From positions 1 through 64,000 of the forward strand of contig NZ_CANMJB010000007.1 of the NCBI RefSeq assembly GCF_947498175.1: a stretch of DNA of 64,000 bases, in the 5' to 3' direction. Below are positions 41,495 through 50,169 of this stretch, one piece after another. The translations under genes were made by a program, and so were the position numbers. Source of the stretch: an uncultured Algimonas sp. (GTDB lineage: Bacteria; Pseudomonadota; Alphaproteobacteria; Caulobacterales; Maricaulaceae). A model generated the notes under the pieces. The model saw only the letters and a program-made list of their open reading frames with translations, made no database searches and was not told where the DNA came from. Position 1 is the stretch's first letter, and the number at the start of each line of letters is the position of its first letter.

Positions 41495-43414
41495 ACGTCC
41501 GCGCGCATCGACGGCGCTGACGCGGTAGAAGCCCGGCGACGAGGGCATCCAGACTGCCAGCCCTGCTTCACGCCGAACCGGTTCGCCAGAGACGAACAAG
41601 GCGACGGGATCGTCGCTATCCACGGAGATCGAAACGCCGCGATCGTCATGGAGCAGCTCGGTGCCATGCGACGGAAACAGGATGACCGGCCCGGCATCGG
41701 TCTGGTCGGCGACGCGTCGCAAAGCATCCGGCGCTTTTGCCGTGTGTCCGGTCCGGTCCGGCGCGACGAACGGCATGGCGATGTCGAACAGGATCGGGGC
41801 TGCCGAGGCGCGGCCCGTACGGCCCGGTCGCGGCGCGCCGTCGGGCCGTCCGGTCCAGACGATGACGGCATGATCCCCTGCCAGCCCGGCCGCCCAGCTG
41901 TCGCGAAAGCCGTAGGACGTTCCGGTCTTGTAGGCGACGCGGCCCACGCCCGGCATGTTCGCAAAGCCCTTCGGCACGGGCGCACCGCTCAACGCGGCCT
42001 TGATCGCTTGCGCCGTGTCTTCCGACATCAGTCTGTAGTCTTCGCCGTCAGGTGCACCGGGACGGAATTTCAGCGGCGCCGCCTCGCCGCCGTGGCCCAG
42101 CGCGGTATAGAGCACGGCCAGATCGCGCGCGCTCAGCCCTGTTCCTCCGAGCGCGAGCGCCAGTCCCTCGCCCTCCCTATCGCCGACGCGGCCTCTTGCC
42201 TGCGGCCCCGCCGCGGCGAGTGCCGCCCGGAACCGGTCCGCGCCGACCTGGTGCAGAGCCGCCACGGCAGGAACGTTCAACGAGTGCTGAAGGGCTTCGC
42301 GCACCGTGACTCGGCCATGGTAGCGACGCGTGAAGTTCTCCGGCCTGTAGCTGCCGAACCGGGTCGGCGCATCGCGCACCTCGCTTTCCAGATCGAGCGT
42401 GCCGTCATCCTGCGCCAGCGCATAGATGAACGGTTTGAGGGTCGATCCCGGCGACCGCACCCGGTCGGTCATGTCGATCCAGCCGCCAGCATGGTCGCGC
42501 GCTCCCGTCCCGACGAGCGCGCGCACCTCGCGCGTCGGCACATGCACGACCATGGCAGCAGCATTGACGGGCACGGGCTGGTCGGCGGTCCAGTCCGACA
42601 GCAACCGGGCGACGCGGGTCTGTTCGCGCGCGTCAAGCGTGGTGGATCCGCCGCCGAAGGTCTCGAAAGCGAGGAGGTCTCGGTCGGGCAGGCGGCGTTT
42701 GAGCGTCGGTACGGGCTGGCGTCTCGCCTGTGCCGCCTCCGCTTCGGTGATAAGGCTCTCCTCGGCCATACGGTCGAGAATGCGGTCGCGACCGGCCTTG
42801 GCGGCGACCGGATTGCGGTCGGGGCGGCGGGCTTCGGGCGATTGCGGCAGCGCCAGCAACAAGGCGATTTCATCTGTCGTCAGATAGCGGGGCGACTTGC
42901 CGAGCCAGAGATGCGAGGCCGCCGCGACGCCTTCGATATTCGAGCCATAGGACACACGCGTCAGATAACGTTCCAGCTGTTCGTCCTTGCTCATGCGCAG
43001 ATCAAGCCGGACCGCTTCGAAGGCTTCGACGATCTTGGTCGGCAGCGTGCGTGGCCGGGGCATGTATTGCCGTCCGAGTTGCTGTGTAAGGGTGGATGCG
43101 CCCGATACGATCCGGCCAGCATTGGCATTGCTCCTGACCGCGCGACCGATGGCTAGCGGATCGACGCCGACATGCTGCCTGAACCGGCCATCCTCCATCG
43201 CGACCAGCGCTTCGACAAACGCCGGATCGACCACGTCCAGCTTGATCGGCAAACGGACGCGCCCGTCTTCGACCGTGGAGATGTGCAGTACTTCCCCGTG
43301 ACGGTCCTGCATGACGGCGGACACCGTGTCCGCCCCGTCCGGTAGAACCGGCAGGCACAGCCATCCAGTGCCGAGCATCACGGCACCGATCAGGAATTTG
43401 TGCCGAAGCCTCAC
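41426..43414 (-). CDS. pbpC: Penicillin-binding protein 1C
   Basis: Bifunctional peptidoglycan glycosyltransferase/transpeptidase. The 662-residue protein has an N-terminal membrane anchor and the GT51 domain (catalytic Glu74 in VAMEDGRFRQH; SGASTLTQQLGRQ). The transpeptidase domain has Ser324-x-x-Lys327 (SPGSTLKPF), Ser378-Leu-Asn380 and Lys496-Thr-Gly (AYKTGTS), and a C-terminal PBP1C-type domain (about 570-662) follows. Its ATG overlaps the stop of the alpha-2-macroglobulin gene, the classical pbpC/yfhM pair. The final 69 bases are antisense to the UDG-family gene. Confidence 0.95.
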   Translation of the reverse strand: MRLRHKFLIGAVMLGTGWLCLPVLPDGADTVSAVMQDRHGEVLHISTVEDGRVRLPIKLDVVDPAFVEALVAMEDGRFRQHVGVDPLAIGRAVRSNANAGRIVSGASTLTQQLGRQYMPRPRTLPTKIVEAFEAVRLDLRMSKDEQLERYLTRVSYGSNIEGVAAASHLWLGKSPRYLTTDEIALLLALPQSPEARRPDRNPVAAKAGRDRILDRMAEESLITEAEAAQARRQPVPTLKRRLPDRDLLAFETFGGGSTTLDAREQTRVARLLSDWTADQPVPVNAAAMVVHVPTREVRALVGTGARDHAGGWIDMTDRVRSPGSTLKPFIYALAQDDGTLDLESEVRDAPTRFGSYRPENFTRRYHGRVTVREALQHSLNVPAVAALHQVGADRFRAALAAAGPQARGRVGDREGEGLALALGGTGLSARDLAVLYTALGHGGEAAPLKFRPGAPDGEDYRLMSEDTAQAIKAALSGAPVPKGFANMPGVGRVAYKTGTSYGFRDSWAAGLAGDHAVIVWTGRPDGAPRPGRTGRASAAPILFDIAMPFVAPDRTGHTAKAPDALRRVADQTDAGPVILFPSHGTELLHDDRGVSISVDSDDPVALFVSGEPVRREAGLAVWMPSSPGFYRVSAVDARGRSTNADIRVVARDQLVDAPPQFR

Positions 43415-46400
43415 AAGGACGGCGCGGGCGTGACCTGGATCCGGCTGCCCGCCGTCGACGCCGTCCGGCTGGGCCGGTACATGTCCTCGAGATGGGCGCC
43501 CGGCAAGGCGAAGTCACCTTCGGTCACGGCACGCAAGACATAAGCCATCCGGCGTTCGCCATTCCCGAACCGCGACGCCGTCCGCCACGAAGCCACGAAA
43601 CGGTCGTCCCGGGCTTCGCTCAAGTCCAGCTCAGACAAATCGCCGATCCAGCCGAACGGACCGGTTTCGCCCGCATCGTCGGGCGACAGAACCGTTTCGA
43701 TCTCGAAGCCGGCGGGCAAAAGGTCGGCCATGACCCACATGGCGCCGTCGTCGCTCCGCCCTTCCGCTTCCAGCAAGACGACGATGCGCTCGCCGCGTGA
43801 CACGGATGGATCGAAAAGCGGGCGACCGTCGAGATCATGTATCGACTTGGCGATCGAAGCGCCCTGCGAACGGGCCGTCATCGGACCCTCCGGCAAACCG
43901 GAAACCGAGACCTGGAGCCAGACCGGAGCGGCCTCGTTGTTCTGGATGCTCAAACCGCCCGTGCTTTCGCCAACCGAACGGCTCGCAGTCATGCCGGACG
44001 CATCCCAGTCATCGTCTGCAGCGAACGGCACTCCGGTCGTGCGGCGTCCCGCCAACGCGCGCAGCACCCACGCCTTTTCATGCGTGTTCAATCGCTCTGG
44101 CTGGTCCACCTGCAAGGTCAGCATGGCGGATGTCAGAGCCTCCTCCGGTAGGTCCGACGACAGCGCCAACAGAGCGGCCGCGTTGCGGACATCGCTGTCG
44201 TAATAGGTGATGGCTTCGCCGCCGATACGGTTTGCCGCGCGGACGAAGGCCGCCTCGGCGCGCTCGGTCTCGCCCATCGCGTCGAGGGCATGGCCGAGCT
44301 GGGATTGGGCGATGGAACTGCGGATCCGGTCGCCGAAGCGGCGATCCAGATAGAGCAGGTCCGTTTTCTTCAGCCGGTCGTGCCGCGCCAGCAAGGCCAT
44401 GGCATGGGCGGCGCGTTCGGCGTTCCGGAGTTCGTAATCCGGCGCATCGTCGTCGAGTCCGAAATCGTAGTCCAGCGACAGACGCGACGATCGGTCCAGC
44501 TTGGACAACGCCTGCACGGCGTCGAGCGTACGGCGCCTCGCGCTGCTCGGAATGCTCAGACCGTCTTCTGCGGCTTTCAGGACGAAGTCGCTCGCATAGA
44601 GCTGGAGATAGGGGCTGGCATGGCCGTCGCCGCGTCGCCACAGGCCGAACGTCCCGTCCGGGCTCTGGCGGCTAAGCAGCGTATCCACAGCCATTTGCAC
44701 GGTCGCGAGTCGCTGGGCTTCACCCATGCCGGGCAGACCTCTCAAAGCTTCGGACAATAGCAGCGGCATGGCGACGCTGACCGTCTGCTCCGTGCAGCCA
44801 TAAGGGTAGCGTTGCAGGGAGGCGAGCAAGGCACGGGGATCGAGACCCGGCGAGAACGAGGCGGAGACAAGCGTCTGCATCGTGCCCGGCAACAATCCCG
44901 CACGGTCTTCCGTAAGATCGAGGGACAAGGACCGGCCTTGCTCGAGCTTCACGAAACGCGTTCGGTTTTCGCGCATCGCCGCCGGACGGGTTTCGATGCG
45001 GTAGTCGCGGCTCACGTCGAACGCCGGCCCCTGCGTCGCGAGCGTGTAGGTCGCGACATCTATCGCACCGGACGCGATCTCGACACCGTCTTCGCTCCTC
45101 GCGCCTTGGTCGAGCACACGCTCCACTTGGCCGATTTCCTGACCATCGACGAAAACGAGGCTCCTATAGACCCCGTCCTGCCCATCGACATTGTCCATCG
45201 CCATGGTTGCGACCGCTCGGTCTCCCGGTGCGAGAAAGCGCGGCAGTGCCAGTTGTGCCGTAACCGGATCGCGCACGGTCATGCGCGTCGATGCTCCGCC
45301 CAGCTTCGTGTCCGACCAGGCGACCGCCATGATCGTGAGTTCGCCCTGGAAATCCGGAACGTTGAGCGTCACGACTGCTTGGCCGTCATAGACCTCGACC
45401 GGTCCTTCGAACACGCTGACGATGGTGGTCGGCACGACCGACAGGCCGGCCCCTCCCAACGTATCGCCGCCGACCCGGTCCACGGCCGAGAAAGGGGCGA
45501 GCATCCGGGCATAATCGTCGAATACATCGACCGGAAACGCCAGCTTGCCGAAATAATGTGCTTCGGGGTCCGGCGGCGTGTAATCCGTGATCTGCAGAAT
45601 GCCCGTATCGACGGCGGCCAACGTCATAAAGGCTTGCTCGCCGTCCAGTCCGGCGACTTTGACCACGACATCCTGCTCCGTCCGTGGTCGGATGCGGTCT
45701 GGCACGTCGAGCGAGACATCGAGCCTTTGCGAAGACCGGTCCATCGGGATGTGGACCAGACCGACCGCCCGGCGCGGCTGCGCATCGGCACCGGGCGTAT
45801 AGACCGTCAACATGGCATAGAGGTCCGACGACCAGTCGCGCGCGATCGGCAGGCTGATCTCGGACTGTCCGCCTTCGATCTGAACCGTTATGACGGATTT
45901 CACGCCCCGGTCCGCGATCACGAGTTCACCGATCCCGGCGAAAGGAGAATTAACGGTGAGCCGGACCGTATCGCCCGGCGAGACTTCGGCTTGGCTCAAT
46001 CCGATTTCGATCCGGTCCGGCGTATCGGCATCGCCGCCCGCGCGCCGCCACCCGGAGCCGAACTGGTAGGAAAACGTCCGACCGGCTTCCGTGACGAACT
46101 GCAACCTGTATTCGCCGTAGTCGAGCGGTTCGGAAAACTGCAGCGGGGTGTCCGCCCCGATGGAGACGCGGCGTTCCTCTATGACAAGGTCCCGGCGGTC
46201 GCGGCGATAGCGCCATTGCCCGTTCTCGCGGAACCAATGATAGTCGTAATCCTCGCGGATCAGCGACAGAGTGCCGTCCACGCCGATACGTTCTCCGTCT
46301 GCACTGACTGAGATCATGGCGATTTCGGCCGGACTGTTGCGCTTGGCGTATCCGCCGTCGAAGACGGGATCGAACCCCACATAGACCGGCTCGGACCGCA

Positions 46401-48258
46401 ACGGCAGGAAGACGCTGTCGCGCACATAGCGACCGCCCGGCTCAGCGACGCCTGCCGTTACGAAAAGGCGCAAAGGATGGCTCGACCTGAAATCGTCTCC
46501 GGCCAGCTCGATATCCGTGTCGTAGCGCCCGTCTTCATCCGTCAGCCCCTGCCCGATCGGCACGAACTGCTCGCGATAGGTCTCGACGGCGTCACCGAAC
46601 ATATAGTCCGACCACTCCGGGAACGGATCCGGATCAACGCTGACCCTGACTTCCGCCTCTGCTTCCAATCCGCGTCCCGCCGCGCCGTAGAGGAAGTCCG
46701 CGGCCACGGTCAGCGCCCGGGTTTCGCCCAATCGGACCGGGGTTTCGTCCGCCCGCACATCCAGGCGCAGCTGTTCGGGAATGAAGTCCTCGACGGCGAA
46801 GCGGGTGCGGCCGACCGTGTCGAGACCGTCCAGCGACAGTTCCGCGACCCAGCGTCCGCGCATGGCATCAGCCGGCAGGGCGATCTGGCGCAACAGCGCT
46901 CCGGCGCGGTCGCGCGGGCCGACGCGGGCTTCTGAAAATTCGGTGCCGTCCGGACGCAATATGCGCAGCGTGCCGTCGCGGTCGAACGCGGCTTCGGCCT
47001 GCGCATCGCGGACCAATGCGGTCAGATGAACGGTTTCGCCGGGACGATAGACACCGCGTTCGGTGAACATGAAGGCATCGACAGGCCCGGCCGCATCGCG
47101 GCCTGCCACGTCGTAACCGGTCAGGTCGAGCGGGCTGCGGGCCAGGTCGAGCGCGGCGAAGTCATCGTCGCCCGCATAGGCCAGGACCATTTTCGGCGCG
47201 AGATTGCCCGTTCCGCGCAGCACCGCCCCAGGAAACCGCGCACGCCCATCGGGGGCGGACCGCGCTTCGGCCAGTATGTCGTTGTTTCGGGCGATCAGGG
47301 TCAGCTTGACATCGCTGACCGTTTCGGCCGTTTCGATGGAGCGGACCGTGACGTCCAGCGCGTCAGCCGTGCGGTAGGACGCCAGCGCCAGATCGGTCAC
47401 ATAGAGCCAGCGCCAAGAGGTCGCCACGCGGTCATTGTCGGTCCCGCCTGCGCGGCTGACCTCGACGATATAGGCGCCTGGGCCGTGCCCTTCTATGATC
47501 GGCTCCAAAGGAACGCCGATTTCCACGGGCTCGTTCGTCTGGCCGCTCGTTTCGATCCGTTGCGTGTGGATTTCGACACGCGTCTGCCACGCCGCCCCGT
47601 TCCACGACCAGTCGCCTTCCACACTCGTCTCGCCGATGTCGGGCGTCTGCTCGAACAAAGCGCGGTGATTGACCCGGTAGAGCTTCAGATCGACCGCGTC
47701 GGCGTTCATCGCCTTCACGCCCAGAACGGCGTCGTCCCCGCGTGGCAGGATGATGCCGTCGCCGACGAAGCCGACCATGGCGGGCTTCGGATCGAAGGCG
47801 ATCGTCTCCGTCAATTGCGATGCAAGCTCGCTCCCGTCCTGCGCGGCGAAACCGGGCAGGACCGTCACGGCATAGGCCGTCTCTTCGTCCAGACCCAACA
47901 CGCAGAGCGATTGCTCGCGGACCTGGAGCGAAAACGGCGCGTCCGGAGATATGCGAATGTAGGCACGGTCTTTTATGATCCGGTCCGGGTCGAGCGGTCT
48001 GGAAAACCGCAGGCAGACGGCCGGCGCCCCGTCCGCACGGTCGACCGCGTAGCCGAGATAGGAAAACGCGTCTTGGCGACTTCGGACGACGGTGACGTCA
48101 TCGGTCGGTGAAACGTTCTCCGTTTCCTGCACGACACTCCCGGACGGAGTGTCGTCCGACTGCGGACCGCTCTGTCCCAGCCAGTAGCCGAGCATGGCGG
48201 ACAGCCCCATGACGAGAAGCAGCGCCAGCCCCAGAACCAAACCGTTTTGTCGTGTCAT
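43411..48258 (-). CDS. yfhM: Bacterial alpha-2-macroglobulin (YfhM-type)
   Basis: A 1615-residue periplasmic protein of the bacterial alpha-2-macroglobulin family, thought to trap foreign proteases that reach the periplasm while its partner PbpC repairs the wall. Residues about 5-27 form a membrane anchor (LVLGLALLLVMGLSAMLGYW) without a lipobox cysteine, whereas E. coli YfhM is a lipoprotein. MG domains follow (VYRPGETVHLTALVRD near residue 400). The thioester motif is intact: Cys1155-Thr-Glu-Gln1158 (YPYGCTEQT). The alpha-solenoid thioester domain and a C-terminal receptor-like domain complete it. ATGA overlap with pbpC. Confidence 0.95.
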   Translation of the reverse strand: MTRQNGLVLGLALLLVMGLSAMLGYWLGQSGPQSDDTPSGSVVQETENVSPTDDVTVVRSRQDAFSYLGYAVDRADGAPAVCLRFSRPLDPDRIIKDRAYIRISPDAPFSLQVREQSLCVLGLDEETAYAVTVLPGFAAQDGSELASQLTETIAFDPKPAMVGFVGDGIILPRGDDAVLGVKAMNADAVDLKLYRVNHRALFEQTPDIGETSVEGDWSWNGAAWQTRVEIHTQRIETSGQTNEPVEIGVPLEPIIEGHGPGAYIVEVSRAGGTDNDRVATSWRWLYVTDLALASYRTADALDVTVRSIETAETVSDVKLTLIARNNDILAEARSAPDGRARFPGAVLRGTGNLAPKMVLAYAGDDDFAALDLARSPLDLTGYDVAGRDAAGPVDAFMFTERGVYRPGETVHLTALVRDAQAEAAFDRDGTLRILRPDGTEFSEARVGPRDRAGALLRQIALPADAMRGRWVAELSLDGLDTVGRTRFAVEDFIPEQLRLDVRADETPVRLGETRALTVAADFLYGAAGRGLEAEAEVRVSVDPDPFPEWSDYMFGDAVETYREQFVPIGQGLTDEDGRYDTDIELAGDDFRSSHPLRLFVTAGVAEPGGRYVRDSVFLPLRSEPVYVGFDPVFDGGYAKRNSPAEIAMISVSADGERIGVDGTLSLIREDYDYHWFRENGQWRYRRDRRDLVIEERRVSIGADTPLQFSEPLDYGEYRLQFVTEAGRTFSYQFGSGWRRAGGDADTPDRIEIGLSQAEVSPGDTVRLTVNSPFAGIGELVIADRGVKSVITVQIEGGQSEISLPIARDWSSDLYAMLTVYTPGADAQPRRAVGLVHIPMDRSSQRLDVSLDVPDRIRPRTEQDVVVKVAGLDGEQAFMTLAAVDTGILQITDYTPPDPEAHYFGKLAFPVDVFDDYARMLAPFSAVDRVGGDTLGGAGLSVVPTTIVSVFEGPVEVYDGQAVVTLNVPDFQGELTIMAVAWSDTKLGGASTRMTVRDPVTAQLALPRFLAPGDRAVATMAMDNVDGQDGVYRSLVFVDGQEIGQVERVLDQGARSEDGVEIASGAIDVATYTLATQGPAFDVSRDYRIETRPAAMRENRTRFVKLEQGRSLSLDLTEDRAGLLPGTMQTLVSASFSPGLDPRALLASLQRYPYGCTEQTVSVAMPLLLSEALRGLPGMGEAQRLATVQMAVDTLLSRQSPDGTFGLWRRGDGHASPYLQLYASDFVLKAAEDGLSIPSSARRRTLDAVQALSKLDRSSRLSLDYDFGLDDDAPDYELRNAERAAHAMALLARHDRLKKTDLLYLDRRFGDRIRSSIAQSQLGHALDAMGETERAEAAFVRAANRIGGEAITYYDSDVRNAAALLALSSDLPEEALTSAMLTLQVDQPERLNTHEKAWVLRALAGRRTTGVPFAADDDWDASGMTASRSVGESTGGLSIQNNEAAPVWLQVSVSGLPEGPMTARSQGASIAKSIHDLDGRPLFDPSVSRGERIVVLLEAEGRSDDGAMWVMADLLPAGFEIETVLSPDDAGETGPFGWIGDLSELDLSEARDDRFVASWRTASRFGNGERRMAYVLRAVTEGDFALPGAHLEDMYRPSRTASTAGSRIQVTPAPSL

Positions 48259-48476
48259 ACCGCCCTCGCCCGTCAGACCGTCCGCTTCATGCGCGTCAAT
48301 CGCCTGTCAGGCAAGTTTGACCGCATCGCGACGAGACGGAGGCCATGAGATGCCGGAAACCCAGTTTGGCGCGCCGTGCTGCAGCCTTTGTTAACGGTAG
48401 TTCTAAGCGGTCCGGTAAGGCGCACACGGCACAACGGCGATCCAGAGACAATACAGTTCACGCAATCTCTCTGTAG

Positions 48477-48503
48477 CGCCGCCGCCCTGTCATGGCGGCG
48501 GCG
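48477..48503. terminator. GC-rich hairpin downstream of the HPt gene
   Basis: CGCCGCCGCC (48477-48486) pairs perfectly with GGCGGCGGCG (48494-48503) around CTGTCAT, nine bases after the HPt stop on the minus strand. No T-run follows on either strand. The rest of 48259-48476, upstream of the macroglobulin gene, shows no gene. Confidence 0.4.
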
Positions 48504-48512
48504 TTCACGTTT

Positions 48513-48887
48513 TCAGCCTTGCAAGTCCTTCAGGCTCCGGGCGTGCTCCCATCGCTGGATTTCCGTGCGCACCTGATCGATGGCGAATTCGATGTTCTGG
48601 ACCGCGACATCCCGGGCGCCCATTCGGCGACCCTCGCCGACGAGCCTTTCGGCCGCCTCGCACATCCCGGCCAATCCGTTCGCACCGATGGCCCTGGCCG
48701 ATCCCTTGAGCGAGTGCACGACCGACTCCCAGACCTCGTCATCCGCACCCGCATCCAGTCCGCGGCCCCACATCTCGACCTGGTGCTGGAAAAGCGAGAA
48801 GATCTCGCGCGTCAGCGCGGTGTCGCCATCGACATATCGGTTCAGATGGTCGAAATCTATTTGCGTTCCGGACACGTTCCGCCCCAT
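48513..48887 (-). CDS. Histidine phosphotransfer (HPt) domain protein
   Basis: The product is a stand-alone HPt four-helix-bundle protein. The phosphorylatable His58 is in VVHSLKGSARAIGANGL; FDHLNRYVDGDTALTREIFSLF is the typical first helix. It should shuttle phosphate between a hybrid histidine kinase and a response regulator, neither of which is in the window. ATG at 48887 (124 codons) is chosen; an ATG at 48929 would add an unconserved N-terminus. It is divergent from the CPBP protease gene, with only 50 bases between the two starts. Confidence 0.85.
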   Translation of the reverse strand: MGRNVSGTQIDFDHLNRYVDGDTALTREIFSLFQHQVEMWGRGLDAGADDEVWESVVHSLKGSARAIGANGLAGMCEAAERLVGEGRRMGARDVAVQNIEFAIDQVRTEIQRWEHARSLKDLQG

Positions 48888-48937
48888 TCTGACTTCGCGA
48901 ATAAGTTCCGCCCTCCCCCGAACGGACATGATTATCA

Positions 48938-50101
48938 ATGCATTATTACGATAGAGAACAGAACGGTTCCGTGCGGTGGTACGACTGGATCGCCGTCTTC
49001 TGGCTGACGGTCATGACATGGGTCATCGGCCAGATGGCCTTTACCATGCCATTTGTCTCGATGCTCGAGGAATTGGACCCGGAGGCCGCGCAACAGCTGA
49101 ACGAACTTTCGATGGCCTTCATGGAGACGGGCGACGCGGCCGTGACAGGTCTCGGTGGCATCCTTTTCCTGACCGGCCTGATCATGGCCGCTATCGGGTA
49201 CGGCATCCACTATTTGGGCGAACGCGGAAAATCATCGCAGATCGTCGGTCTGATCGGTGCGGTCATCACCTTTCTCGGCGGCGGCCTCTATCTGGCGGGC
49301 ATGGGCGAGTTCGGTGAGGCCAACACGATCCTGATGTCCGTCATCGGTCTGTCCCCTGTCGCCTATCTGCTCATGCTGCTGACATTCCCGGCCGCACTTG
49401 TCGGTCTCTATCTGGGCTGGAAGATCGTCCACGCAATGCCATTGACGAAACTCCACACAGCCTGGTCAGGGTTTCGCTGGACGCGGGCGGCGCAAGCCTT
49501 CGCCATCATGTGGGCCGTCCTCGCATCCTACGGTCTGATCGCGACGTTCATCATGGGATCGCCGCCGGAAATGGTGTTCGATGCCAGCCGCTTTCTGCCT
49601 TTCGCCTTCCTGTCCATCCTTTTGCTACCCGTGCAGAGCGCGACGGAGGAAATTGTCGTCCGCGGCTACATGAACAAGGGTCTGACCCATTGGTTCGGCA
49701 ACAAATGGGTCGCCTTCGTCCTCACCAGTGGACTGTTCACCGTGTTGCACCTCGCCAATCCCGAAGCGCAGGCGGGCGCGGAAGCGGGCAATCTGCCGAT
49801 CGTCATGAGCGGTTATTTCTTCTTCGGTTTCGCCGCCTGCCTGATGGTGCTGATCGATGACGGGCTGGAATCCGCCATCGGCGTTCATGCCGGCAACAAC
49901 ACCTTCGTCGCCATTTTCGTCAATTACGAAAATTCGGTCCTGCCGACGCCCTCCGTCTGGCAGGTCCAAGCGGACCCGACGTCGGACTCGATTTCGACCA
50001 TCCTCATTCTCTGCGTCGTTTTGGGACTTCTCTACGTCACGCGGACGCGGCGTCGCGCTCTGCCGACGGCTGGCCCGACGACTGATCCGTCGTCACTCTG
50101 A
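48938..50101 (+). CDS. CPBP family intramembrane glutamic endopeptidase
   Basis: The 387-residue polytopic protein belongs to the CPBP/Rce1-type intramembrane proteases. The signature lies in the C-terminal half: Glu237-Glu238-x3-Arg242 (ATEEIVVRGYMNKG), His271 (LFTVLHLANP) and His317 with Asn320/321 (GVHAGNNTF). Four or five extra hydrophobic helices precede this domain. Substrates are unknown; bacterial members often process peptides or act in maturation of membrane proteins. It lies 68 bases upstream of the TipN-like gene and may be co-transcribed. Confidence 0.9.
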   Translation: MHYYDREQNGSVRWYDWIAVFWLTVMTWVIGQMAFTMPFVSMLEELDPEAAQQLNELSMAFMETGDAAVTGLGGILFLTGLIMAAIGYGIHYLGERGKSSQIVGLIGAVITFLGGGLYLAGMGEFGEANTILMSVIGLSPVAYLLMLLTFPAALVGLYLGWKIVHAMPLTKLHTAWSGFRWTRAAQAFAIMWAVLASYGLIATFIMGSPPEMVFDASRFLPFAFLSILLLPVQSATEEIVVRGYMNKGLTHWFGNKWVAFVLTSGLFTVLHLANPEAQAGAEAGNLPIVMSGYFFFGFAACLMVLIDDGLESAIGVHAGNNTFVAIFVNYENSVLPTPSVWQVQADPTSDSISTILILCVVLGLLYVTRTRRRALPTAGPTTDPSSL

Positions 50102-50169
50102 CGCCTTTCGCCTCCTCGAACCCTATGTTAGCGTAGACCGAAGCACCGGCCTGCGGCCTAGAGGGGATC

